From assembly GCA_025351145.1 (NCBI GenBank), contig JANXWM010000388.1, positions 1-7,104 on the forward strand: 7,104 nt of DNA, read 5' to 3'. Positions 1 through 6,986 of the stretch are shown here, piece by piece. This DNA comes from Chitinophagaceae bacterium. GTDB lineage: Bacteria; Bacteroidota; Bacteroidia; Chitinophagales; Chitinophagaceae. Each line of letters begins with the position of its first letter. The first letter of the stretch is position 1. The position numbers were made by a program, and so were the translations under genes. Under the pieces are notes generated by a model that saw only the letters and a program-made list of their open reading frames with translations, was not told where the DNA came from and did not search any database.

Positions 1-1447
1 AAATTCGCTGTATTTAACCGGGTACCTGAGCAAGGACCGGTTTAATCTTAACAGCGATACAGCTTATAATTATGGCAACGGAAACCTTTCTTTAAAATGG
101 AAACATATTTTCAACAATAAAATATATGCGCTGGTGGCAGGCGGTTATGATCATTATCAATATAATATTTCAAGTGAAAAAAATCCGGTTAATGCATACA
201 AACTGGGGTTTGATATTAATCAAACATACTTTAAAACACATTTTAATTATTACCTCAGCAGTAAGCATACACTTGAGTTTGGTTTAAATACGATTTATTA
301 TAAGCTGCATCCCGGCAGCTATGGGCCAACCGGAAAAGAATCCCTTGTTGTAAATGACGCAATGCAGGCGGAGCAGGCATTAGAGAGTGCATTATACATA
401 AGTGATAAGTATGCTGTAAGTTCTGCTGTTTCATTCGAGGGGGGATTGCGGTATTCTATGTATAATTTCCTGGGGCCTTATAACCTTAATAATTATGCCC
501 CAGGGTTACCTAAAACAGAAGATAACATTACCGGCACCACAGCTTATGATAAAGGAAAAATAATCAAGACTTATGGTGGACCGGAAATAAGGTTATCAAG
601 CCGGTACGTTGTCTCAGGAACATTTTCTTTGAAGGCAGGTTATAATACACAACGCCAGTACATCCACCTCCTCTCAAATACAGCAGCGATGGCACCTACT
701 GATATATGGAAACTAAGCGACCCTAATATTAAACCGCAATACGGCGACCAAGTTTCTCTGGGCTTTTACAAAAACTTCAAATCAAACACGATCGAAACTT
801 CTGTGGAAGTCTATTATAAAAGAATAAAAGATTACCTCGATTATAAAAGCGGCGCTGTACTTATACTCAATCATCATATTGAAACGGATGTGATCAGCAC
901 GAAAGGCAAAGCTTACGGGGTAGAATTACTCGTAAAAAAACTTACAGGAAAGCTGAATGGATGGATCAGCTATACTTATTCACGCACGCTGTTAAAAATG
1001 GATGATCCTTCCACAGGTGAGGTTATTAACAAAGGCGAGTATTACCCCGCAAATTATGATAAGCCGCACGATTTTACTTTCATAGGCAACTATAAATTCT
1101 CTCACCGTTTCAGTATATCTTTAAACACCACTTATAGTACGGGCAGGCCAATTACTTTACCCGTAGGAAGGTTTTATTATGCAGGTGCAGAAAGAACTTT
1201 GTATGCCGATAGAAACGCCAACAGGATACCAGATTATTTCCGCACAGATTTTTCTATGAACATAGAAGGCAATCATAAAATACATCAAAAAACACACAAC
1301 TCATTTTCTATTGGGGTTTACAATTTACTGGGCAGAAAAAATCCATACTCAGTTTATTATGTTTCCGAAAACGGAGTAGTGAATGGCTATAAACTTTCAA
1401 TCTTTGGCAGCCCAATACCATACATTAATTATAATATCAGGTTTTAA
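1..1447 (+). CDS. TonB-dependent outer-membrane receptor, C-terminal beta-barrel (5' end outside window)
   Basis: The reading frame is open from position 2 to the TAA at 1445-1447, giving 481 visible residues; the N-terminal signal peptide, any carboxypeptidase-like regulatory domain and the plug lie upstream of the window. A GTG at 134 lies inside the barrel and is not a credible start. The visible part is a succession of short amphipathic strands rich in Tyr, Asn and Gly, with late-barrel features typical of Bacteroidota receptors: KGKAYGVELLVKK followed by WISYTYSRT, then a PHDFTFIGNYKF strand, a STGRPITLP segment, a YADRNANRIPDYFRTD segment, and NLLGRKNPYSVYY near the end. The protein ends in YINYNIRF, a terminal aromatic residue as expected for an outer-membrane barrel. 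Members of this family import a ligand across the outer membrane using TonB-ExbBD energy. The next gene, a DUF4249 lipoprotein, starts 13 nt downstream and is a familiar partner of such receptors. The substrate is unknown. Confidence 0.92.
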   Translation, partial: NSLYLTGYLSKDRFNLNSDTAYNYGNGNLSLKWKHIFNNKIYALVAGGYDHYQYNISSEKNPVNAYKLGFDINQTYFKTHFNYYLSSKHTLEFGLNTIYYKLHPGSYGPTGKESLVVNDAMQAEQALESALYISDKYAVSSAVSFEGGLRYSMYNFLGPYNLNNYAPGLPKTEDNITGTTAYDKGKIIKTYGGPEIRLSSRYVVSGTFSLKAGYNTQRQYIHLLSNTAAMAPTDIWKLSDPNIKPQYGDQVSLGFYKNFKSNTIETSVEVYYKRIKDYLDYKSGAVLILNHHIETDVISTKGKAYGVELLVKKLTGKLNGWISYTYSRTLLKMDDPSTGEVINKGEYYPANYDKPHDFTFIGNYKFSHRFSISLNTTYSTGRPITLPVGRFYYAGAERTLYADRNANRIPDYFRTDFSMNIEGNHKIHQKTHNSFSIGVYNLLGRKNPYSVYYVSENGVVNGYKLSIFGSPIPYINYNIRF

Positions 1448-1460
1448 TAATCAGTTAAAC

Positions 1461-2615
1461 ATGAAAAAAGTCTATTGTTTTTTTATTGTTCTTTTTCTTG
1501 GCCTAAGCTGTAAAGAAGCATACAATGTCCCATCTCCGTCGCCGCCTACAGGCTACCTGGTTGTTGAGGGGTTTATTAACAGCGATGGCGGACAAACAAG
1601 CATTACACTTACACGTACTACAAAGTTGTACGATTCTGTGGATATCGTTTACGAACACAATGCAGCAGTAAGTGTTGAAGGTGAAAACAATGAAAGCTTT
1701 CCTATGTACGAAAGTAATTTTGGTGTTTATCTCTCTTCGCCACTTTCATTAAACAGTAATGAGAAATACAGGCTGCATATACGCACCAGTGATGGCAAAG
1801 ATTACCTTTCTGATTTCTCTCCGGTAAAGGCAACGCCACCCATCGACAGTGTTAGCTGGAAAAGAGAAAACGGCGTACAGATTTATATCAATACACACGA
1901 TCCGCAAAACAATACAAGATATTACCAGTGGAAGTTTGAGCAAACCTGGGAGTTTCACTCTGCATACACAACCTCTCTTAAATATATCATCGACCCCATT
2001 CATCACGTTCCAATCGGGGTAGAATATAAACTGCCTTCTCAGTCAGATGATACAACGATTTATAAATGCTGGAAAACATTTAACTCAACAAGCATAACGC
2101 TGGGGTCTTCAGAAAAACTGGCGCAGGACATTATTTACTTGCCCTTAATTTATATAGAGCCCGGAGCAGAGGAAATAAGTGTACTCTACAGTATTAATGT
2201 AAGGCAATATGCCTTAAGCCACGAGGCCTATCTTTTCTTTCAAAAAATAAAAAAGAATACAGAGCAGCTCGGTTCCGTATTTGATCCGCAGCCCTCAGAA
2301 CTACAGGGTAATATACATTGTACCACTAACCCAACTGAAATTGTTGTTGGGTTTGTAGAAGTTTCCCAGGAGCAGGTGCAGAGAATATTTATAAAAAGAG
2401 ATCAGGTGCCGGATTGGGGCTATTCCGCCGGCTGCCGCGAGTTTACAATTGATAATAATGCAGACAGTATAGCAAAATATTCGCAAGGTCTTATGCCTGG
2501 CGTTCCAGCTTCTTTAGGGCCATTCGCAAGCATAGCAACTTTTTATGCTTCTGAAGAACGCTGCTTAGATTGTACGTTGCATGGAACCAATCAACGGCCA
2601 TCTTTTTGGCCCTGA
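1461..2615 (+). CDS. DUF4249 family lipoprotein, TonB-receptor partner
   Basis: The 384-residue protein starts at ATG 1461. An in-frame ATG at 1383 would add 26 residues, overlap the receptor gene and bury the signal peptide, so I reject it. The N-terminus MKKVYCFFIVLFLGLSC is a lipoprotein signal with acceptor Cys17; the lipobox is loose (Gly at -3, Leu at -2, Ser at -1), as is common in Bacteroidota. After a Pro/Ser-rich linker, residues 32-58 (YLVVEGFINSDGG, then TSITLTRTTKL) match the opening of DUF4249, an Ig-like beta domain. The C-terminus has the family's usual ending: Cys287, Cys325, then CLDC at 368-371 and RPSFW at 379-383. The stop is doubled (TGA then TAA). The gene lies 13 nt after the receptor gene with no terminator between, so the two are probably co-transcribed. 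The likely location is the outer membrane, anchored by lipid. No biochemical activity is established for DUF4249; a role in ligand capture or receptor support is inference. Confidence 0.9.
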   Translation: MKKVYCFFIVLFLGLSCKEAYNVPSPSPPTGYLVVEGFINSDGGQTSITLTRTTKLYDSVDIVYEHNAAVSVEGENNESFPMYESNFGVYLSSPLSLNSNEKYRLHIRTSDGKDYLSDFSPVKATPPIDSVSWKRENGVQIYINTHDPQNNTRYYQWKFEQTWEFHSAYTTSLKYIIDPIHHVPIGVEYKLPSQSDDTTIYKCWKTFNSTSITLGSSEKLAQDIIYLPLIYIEPGAEEISVLYSINVRQYALSHEAYLFFQKIKKNTEQLGSVFDPQPSELQGNIHCTTNPTEIVVGFVEVSQEQVQRIFIKRDQVPDWGYSAGCREFTIDNNADSIAKYSQGLMPGVPASLGPFASIATFYASEERCLDCTLHGTNQRPSFWP

Positions 2616-2647
2616 TAAAAAGTTATGTTATTTAAAAAAATTATGAA

Positions 2648-2696
2648 CCCGGCAATAGAACAACTATGAAGCTTTACTTGCGTCGCACTCTTGTAC
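2648..2696 (-). repeat. Dispersed two-block repeat, copy A
   Basis: Read on the minus strand, this copy is gtacaagagtgcgacgcaa (2696-2678), 23 nt of unique sequence, then tgccggg (2654-2648). Both blocks are identical to copy B. It forms the left arm of the composite palindrome. Confidence 0.8.
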
Positions 2697-2790
2697 TGAA
2701 GAATAGCTATGAGCTTTTGGCTGCGAGCTGCGAGCCGTTGTATTTTGCTCGTAGCTCATGGCTCGCAGCTTGTCCAATAATAATCCGAAC

Positions 2791-2839
2791 GTACAAGAGT
2801 GCGACGCAACAGGCGATGACATGAAAAACAAATGCCGGG
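2791..2839 (+). repeat. Dispersed two-block repeat, copy B
   Basis: This copy is gtacaagagtgcgacgcaa (2791-2809), a 23-nt spacer beginning caggcgatg, then tgccggg (2833-2839). The first block contains the dyad tgcg-a-cgca, and the second with the next base forms gcc-g-ggc, so both are short self-complementary sites. The element ends about 50 nt before the start codon of the downstream MG2/plug-like gene, so an effect on that gene's expression is possible but not shown. Confidence 0.82.
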
Positions 2840-2888
2840 CTAAAAAATTTTACAAGTTAATATTCAATGCGCTAATTAATATTCAAGC

Positions 2889-5291
2889 ATGTTCAAAACA
2901 AAAAAAAGCCAACTGATTAAATATATATTCCTGCCGTTGGCAGCATTGCATTTTATTGCGCCTGCTGCCGTTGCTCAAAATAATTTAAACAGCATACCGG
3001 CACTGTTTAACCAGTATCAGCAAAATAATTTGCAGGAGAAAATATTTGCACATACTGATAAGGGCTTTTATGTTGCAGGTGAAATTATTTGGTTTAAACT
3101 GTACGCTGTCGATGCCACTTTTAATAAACCCCTCGACCTTAGTAAAGTAGCTTATGTAGAAATACTTGATGCTGGTAATAAGGCTGTATTGCAGGCCAAG
3201 ATTGGTTTAAAGGATGGAGAAGGCAATGGCTCTTTATACATTCCGCTCACCATAAATTCGGGTAACTATAAATTGCGTGCCTATACTAACTGGATGAAAA
3301 ATACGGGCCCGGATTATTTCTTTGAAAAAAATATTACTATCGTTAATACACAAAAAGTATCCAATACTTTCACTGAAGCTGTAACCCTTAAAAATGATAT
3401 ACAGTTCTTCCCCGAAGGTGGTAACCTTGTTGCAGGTCTGCAAAGCAAAGTAGCATTTAAAGCTGTTACCCAAAGCGGTAAAGGAATTGATTTTAAAGGC
3501 GCTATTGTTAATAACATCGATACACTTTTAAAATTTTCCCCCACCCATACAGGCATGGGCAATTTTTATTTTACGCCTTTGCCAAATCATACTTATAAAG
3601 CAATAATTCAATTTACAAATGGTGCCTCAGTAACAAAAGAATTGCCGCAGGTTTATGCAACGGGTTATGTAATGAGTGTAAAAGATTCGGGGTACAATAA
3701 AGTGAGTGTTACTATTGAAAGCAATATTAGCAATAAGGATAACATGTACCTGTTTGTACATACCGGTGGCTCTGTAAAAGTTGCTGTTACTGGCAGCTTG
3801 CAAAATGGAAAAACGGAATTCATTTTTGATAAAGCTAAACTGGGCAGCGGCGTTTCACACATCACTATTTTTAACAGCAATAAGCAACCGGTTTGTGAAC
3901 GCTTGTATTTCAAAAAGCCCGATCAAAATTTACAATTACAATTAAGCACAAACAAGGGTGATTATGGAGTAAGAAGCAAAGTGGATATTAATATTGAAAC
4001 AAGTAACCAAGGTACCAAAAATGATTCATCAAGCCTTTCAATGACAGTGTACCGGTTAGATTCTCTTCAATCAGCAGATGAGATGACTATCGATGCTTAC
4101 CTGTTACTCGGTTCTGAACTCAAAGGCTTTATTGAAGACCCTCAGTATTATTTTTCGAACAATGAGCCTCAAACAGCAGCGGCATTGGATAACCTTATGC
4201 TAATAAATGGGTGGAGAAGATTTAAATGGGATGACATACTTCAAAATACAAAACCTGCTTTTAGCTTTGTGCCCGAATACAACGGCCATATTATAACTGG
4301 GAAAGTGATCAACACGCAAACCGGCAGCACACAAAAAGATATTGAAACTTTTCTTTCAGTACCGGGTGTAAGAACACAGTTTGCTCCTTCTACAAGTAAT
4401 GAACAGGGTAATATCAAATTTGAGTTTAAAAACTTTTACGGGTCTTCAGAAATAATTGTTCTGCCCGATCAGCGCTTCGACAGTATTTACCGCATAGAGA
4501 TTGATAATCCGTTCAGCAAAAATTTTTCTTCAACGCCTGTTCCTGCGTTTCATCTTTCAGAACAATCATCGAATACTTTGCTGGAACAAAGTGTAAGCAT
4601 GCAGGTGCAAAATATTTATGCAGGAAACAAATTAAAACAGTTTTACTTTCCGGCGATTGATACTACAGCGTTTTATCTAAACCCCGATACCAGGTATTTG
4701 TTAGATGATTATACCCGTTTTACTACTGTTGAAGAAGTACTGCGTGAATATGTTACCATCGTGAACGTTACAAAAAGAAATGGTATATATCATTTCCCCA
4801 CGCTTGATCTTTCAACCAACACAATGTTTACCAGCGACCCGTTGGTTCTACTTGATGGCATGCCGGTTTTTAATTTCAACAAGTTTTTACATCTCGATCC
4901 TTTGAAATTAAGGAAGCTGGATGTATTAAACAGGAGATACATCCTGGGCGGCTCAAGCTTTAGCGGCATACTTAACTGGCAATCATATAATGGCGATATG
5001 GCCAACTATGAAATGGACCCACGCGCAATCGTGTTAGATTATGAAGGTCTGCAACTTGAAAGGGAATTCTATGCTCCCGTTTATGAAAGGCAGGAACAGC
5101 AACTAAGCCATATTCCCGACTTTAGAAATGTATTGCTGTGGTCGCCCAATATTAAACTGGCGGCAAACGGCAAACAGGGTATAAGCTTTTACACATCTGA
5201 TCTTACGGGCAGGTATGCGGCAGTTATACAGGGCATTTCTAAAAATGGATTATGTGGCAGCAGTATGGTATTTTTTGAAGTTAAGAAATAG
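2889..5291 (+). CDS. Exported MG2/plug-like protein without a barrel (800 aa)
   Basis: A type I signal peptide (basic MFKTKKSQLIKY, hydrophobic core, AVA-Q cleavage site near residues 29/30) directs export. Residues from about 49 (QEKIFAHTDKGFYVAGEIIW) resemble the MG2 domain of alpha-2-macroglobulin-like proteins: a beta-sandwich in which a 'tool' is worn or wielded in an extended chain. A second beta domain begins near 169 (NDIQFFPEGGNLVAG). Residues 614-690 look like a TonB-receptor plug: VEEVLREYV, then DPLVLLDGMPV at 650-660, then LRKLDVLNRRYILGGSSFSG. No transmembrane barrel follows; the last ~60 residues (from PDFRNVLLWSPNIKL) form another short beta domain. Bacteroidota carry many proteins of this build, usually annotated only as hypothetical or plug-domain proteins. 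There is no thioester motif (CxEQ), so it is not a trapping macroglobulin. It lies downstream of the receptor/DUF4249 pair, which suggests a shared envelope role; partner and function are unknown. The start at 2889 is the only ATG that includes the whole signal peptide. Confidence 0.85.
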   Translation: MFKTKKSQLIKYIFLPLAALHFIAPAAVAQNNLNSIPALFNQYQQNNLQEKIFAHTDKGFYVAGEIIWFKLYAVDATFNKPLDLSKVAYVEILDAGNKAVLQAKIGLKDGEGNGSLYIPLTINSGNYKLRAYTNWMKNTGPDYFFEKNITIVNTQKVSNTFTEAVTLKNDIQFFPEGGNLVAGLQSKVAFKAVTQSGKGIDFKGAIVNNIDTLLKFSPTHTGMGNFYFTPLPNHTYKAIIQFTNGASVTKELPQVYATGYVMSVKDSGYNKVSVTIESNISNKDNMYLFVHTGGSVKVAVTGSLQNGKTEFIFDKAKLGSGVSHITIFNSNKQPVCERLYFKKPDQNLQLQLSTNKGDYGVRSKVDINIETSNQGTKNDSSSLSMTVYRLDSLQSADEMTIDAYLLLGSELKGFIEDPQYYFSNNEPQTAAALDNLMLINGWRRFKWDDILQNTKPAFSFVPEYNGHIITGKVINTQTGSTQKDIETFLSVPGVRTQFAPSTSNEQGNIKFEFKNFYGSSEIIVLPDQRFDSIYRIEIDNPFSKNFSSTPVPAFHLSEQSSNTLLEQSVSMQVQNIYAGNKLKQFYFPAIDTTAFYLNPDTRYLLDDYTRFTTVEEVLREYVTIVNVTKRNGIYHFPTLDLSTNTMFTSDPLVLLDGMPVFNFNKFLHLDPLKLRKLDVLNRRYILGGSSFSGILNWQSYNGDMANYEMDPRAIVLDYEGLQLEREFYAPVYERQEQQLSHIPDFRNVLLWSPNIKLAANGKQGISFYTSDLTGRYAAVIQGISKNGLCGSSMVFFEVKK

Positions 5292-5342
5292 GACACCGTA
5301 ATTTTTCTTACACACGGGTTTATGCTCCTGTAAAAACAGAAT

Positions 5343-5391
5343 GTACAAGAGTGCGATGCAACAGGCGATGCCATAAAAGTCATCTGCCTGG
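5343..5391 (+). repeat. Dispersed two-block repeat, copy C (single)
   Basis: The first block (5343-5361) matches copy B at 18 of 19 bases (c to t at 5357). The 23-nt spacer shares its first nine bases, caggcgatg, with copy B. The second block is tgcctgg (5385-5391), 6 of 7; with the next base it keeps the gcc-n-ggc dyad. Over its first 28 bases the copy is 27/28 identical to copy B. It stands alone, without an inverted partner, in the 167-nt spacer before the enoyl-CoA hydratase gene. No convincing terminator hairpin was seen elsewhere in this spacer. Confidence 0.82.
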
Positions 5392-5458
5392 CCCATAAAA
5401 TTCTTACTGAAAACCATTCTAAATAAAACTAATTTTACTACCCATTATTCTACTTATT

Positions 5459-6232
5459 ATGATACAGGAATTTAAAGAAGGATACGTAAAAGTTGAGCGG
5501 GAACATGGCATTGCCACGATTGAATTCTTTCACCCGCAAAGCAATTCTTTACCCGGTAAAATTTTAGAAACGCTTGCGCAGGATATTCATGCCGAAGGTT
5601 TGAATGCAGCCACAAAAGTGATTGTATTACGCTCTGCGGGGGAAAAAGTTTTTTGTGCAGGCGCCTCTTTCGATGAGCTGATGGCTATTTCTACAGAAGA
5701 AGGAGGTTTGAAATTTTTTAGTGGTTTTGCGCATGTAATTAATGCCATGCGTAAATGCCCTCAGTTTATTATTGCACGTGTGCATGGCAAATGTGTTGGC
5801 GGTGGTGTAGGCATTGCCGCCGCTGCTGATTACGCCATTGCCGCAGAAGGTGCAGAGATAAAGCTGAGCGAATTGGCTTTGGGCATTGGTCCATTTGTAG
5901 TAGGCCCGGCAGTGGAAAGAAAATTAGGCACATCTGCTTTTTCGCAACTGTCAATTGATGCAGGTTTATGGCGCCCTGCAGACTGGGCACGGCGCAAGGG
6001 TTTATACGCCGAACTGCACAATGAAATTGCCGGAATGGACGACAGCATTGCACGCTTATCAACTTCACTTTCACATTATAATCCCGAGGCAATGAAAGAA
6101 TTGAAAAAGGCAATGTGGAAGGGAACAGAGCATTGGGATGAACTGCTTAAGGAAAGAGCCGCTATCAGCGGACGCCTTGTGCTGAGCACTTACACCAAAG
6201 CGTTTATTAAAAAGTTTAAAGAAAAAGTTTAA
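5459..6232 (+). CDS. Enoyl-CoA hydratase/isomerase family protein (crotonase fold)
   Basis: The 257-residue length is normal for a single-domain cytoplasmic crotonase, an enzyme fold that acts on acyl-CoA thioesters. The oxyanion-hole segments are both present: VFCAGASFDEL (64-74) and HGKCVGGGVGIA (109-120). Aligning by eye with rat mitochondrial enoyl-CoA hydratase, the first catalytic glutamate (Glu144, in GGGCEL) is replaced by Gly118, while the second (Glu164, in PE) is kept as Glu138 in LSELALGIGP. The loop after it reads GIGPFVVGPAVERKLG instead of the usual GxxPGxGGT. One remaining glutamate suits an isomerase or a divergent hydratase such as a methylglutaconyl-CoA hydratase-like enzyme better than a standard beta-oxidation hydratase; the exact substrate is not readable. 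The C-terminal helices (NPEAMKELKKAMWKGTEHW, then SGRLVLSTYTKAFIKKFK) are normal for the family. A GNAT gene follows after 37 nt, probably on the same transcript. Confidence 0.9.
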   Translation: MIQEFKEGYVKVEREHGIATIEFFHPQSNSLPGKILETLAQDIHAEGLNAATKVIVLRSAGEKVFCAGASFDELMAISTEEGGLKFFSGFAHVINAMRKCPQFIIARVHGKCVGGGVGIAAAADYAIAAEGAEIKLSELALGIGPFVVGPAVERKLGTSAFSQLSIDAGLWRPADWARRKGLYAELHNEIAGMDDSIARLSTSLSHYNPEAMKELKKAMWKGTEHWDELLKERAAISGRLVLSTYTKAFIKKFKEKV

Positions 6233-6269
6233 CCCGTAGAATTCGCCGGTAAATCCTTTAAAACCTGTC

Positions 6270-6851
6270 ATGATTAAATTAGAATATTTTGAACAGAGCG
6301 ACTTTGCTCAACTGATGGAATGGATAAAAGATGATGATCTCTTAATGAACTGGTCTGGCTCATTGTTCAGTTTCCCCCTCACAGAAAGTAGTCTTGAATG
6401 GTATATTGAAGATGTAAATGATTTGGCCAATTCCGAAGCTTTTGTTTACCGCGCTGTTGATACGGAAAATGGAAATGTTGTAGGGCATATTTCTTTAGGC
6501 GGTATCAGTAAAAAAAACAGGGCGGGCCGCATTAGCCGTGTGCTTGTTGGCAACAGCGACCGCCGCAAAGGCTACTGCAGTGCAATGATGCAGGCCCTTT
6601 TAAAGATCGGTTTCGAAGACCTTAAACTGCACCGCATCAGCCTTGGTGTGTACGATTTTAATGCTTCCGCAATAAACTGTTATCAAAAGGCTGGTTTAAA
6701 AATCGAGGGAATCATGCGCGACAGTCTTTTGTTTAAAGGCACCTGGTGGAGCCTTGTTGAAATGAGCATCCTTGAACATGAATGGAAAAATAATTGCACC
6801 ACAAAAGCGGCAGAAGCTACAGAAGCAGCCCTTTTTGTTCCGGGCTTATAA
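6270..6851 (+). CDS. GNAT family N-acetyltransferase, RimJ/RimL-like
   Basis: The 193-residue cytoplasmic protein has the GNAT fold, which transfers an acetyl group from acetyl-CoA to an amine. The core runs from IKLEYFEQSDFAQLMEWI at the N-terminus through GHISLGGISKKNRAGRIS (72-89, strands 3-4). The acetyl-CoA pyrophosphate-binding motif A follows: VLVGNSDRRKGYCSAMMQAL (91-110), where RRKGYC is a variant of R-x-x-G-x-G/A with Cys last. Motif B is at NASAINCYQKAGL (131-143), and the strand GTWWSLVEMSILEHEW closes the domain. This order resembles the acetyltransf_3 (RimJ/RimL) group, which includes ribosomal-protein, antibiotic and small-molecule acetyltransferases; the substrate cannot be told. 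The last ~20 residues (NNCTTKAAEATEA onward) lie beyond the fold and look like an appended tail; the final codons and stop overlap repeat copy D. The start ATG at 6270 lies 37 nt after the preceding gene. Confidence 0.88.
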   Translation: MIKLEYFEQSDFAQLMEWIKDDDLLMNWSGSLFSFPLTESSLEWYIEDVNDLANSEAFVYRAVDTENGNVVGHISLGGISKKNRAGRISRVLVGNSDRRKGYCSAMMQALLKIGFEDLKLHRISLGVYDFNASAINCYQKAGLKIEGIMRDSLLFKGTWWSLVEMSILEHEWKNNCTTKAAEATEAALFVPGL

Positions 6852-6888
6852 AACATTCCCAATCATCCGTTGCGTCGCACACTTGTAC
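6840..6888 (-). repeat. Dispersed two-block repeat, copy D (overlaps the GNAT gene end)
   Basis: On the minus strand the first block (6888-6870) reads gtacaagtgtgcgacgcaa, 18 of 19 identical to copy B. After exactly 23 nt comes agcccgg (6846-6840), which matches tgccggg at only 5 of 7, so the second block is degenerate here. The second block falls within the codons for the last Pro-Gly-Leu of the acetyltransferase, and the spacer contains its stop codon. The first block is well supported, the second only by its spacing. Confidence 0.7.
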
Positions 6889-6986
6889 GCTTTGATACAT
6901 TATTCAGCTTTTACCGCAGCGAAGATTAACGACAGGATACACACTAATGACGGCGGCCAAATCAGGCTAATTAATACTTTGAGGTG
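6889..6986 (-). other. Untranslated stretch between repeat copy D and the transposase stop; probable IS end
   Basis: This 98-nt stretch follows the transposase stop on the minus strand and probably contains the insertion-sequence end, but no terminal inverted repeat can be confirmed because the other end is outside the window. Past the TAG the same minus-strand frame stays open for another 28 codons to a TAA at 6902-6900, encoding a hydrophobic stretch that includes LVCILSLIFAAVKAE. It has no start codon of its own and may be chance. Confidence 0.35.

Larger units (their letters stand above)
2648..2839. repeat. Composite palindromic intergenic element (two inverted copies of a two-block repeat)
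   Basis: A perfect 19-bp inverted repeat (ttgcgtcgcactcttgtac at 2678-2696; its complement at 2791-2809) is flanked on each side, after exactly 23 nt, by a 7-bp inverted pair (cccggca at 2648-2654; tgccggg at 2833-2839). Between the arms is a second palindromic region: 2726-2736 (agctgcgagcc) pairs perfectly with 2760-2770, and 2705-2728 pairs with 2747-2770 at 17 of 24 positions, 21 if G-U pairs are allowed. These two inner pairings exclude each other. A 7-bp tandem repeat, gctgcga twice, lies at 2720-2733. The element fills most of the 273-nt gap between the DUF4249 gene and the next gene. It could be a BIME-like pair of REP units, a MITE, or a transcription-attenuating hairpin; the sequence alone does not decide. 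Confidence 0.85.

Noticed and set aside
134..136. GTG as the start of the TonB-dependent receptor
   Set aside because: The frame is open upstream to the window edge and encodes barrel strands; the real start lies outside.
1383..1460. Upstream in-frame ATG for the DUF4249 gene
   Set aside because: It would overlap the receptor's last 65 bases and put 26 residues before a clear lipoprotein signal peptide; ATG 1461 begins exactly at that signal.
2678..2809. CRISPR array
   Set aside because: The repeats are inverted rather than direct, only two occur here, and spacing to the other copies is thousands of bases.
5325..5338. ctgt-aaaa-acag mini-hairpin as a terminator after the MG2/plug-like gene
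   Set aside because: The stem is only 4 bp and no U-tract follows.
5189..5383. Minus-strand 64-codon frame across the end of the MG2/plug-like gene
   Set aside because: Its first third is just the repeat copy C read backwards and the rest is antisense to a convincing gene.
5430..5437. taatttta as a Bacteroidota -7 promoter box (TAnnTTTG) before the enoyl-CoA hydratase gene
   Set aside because: The last base differs, no good -33 TTTG is found at the right distance, and the region is so AT-rich that such a match is expected by chance.
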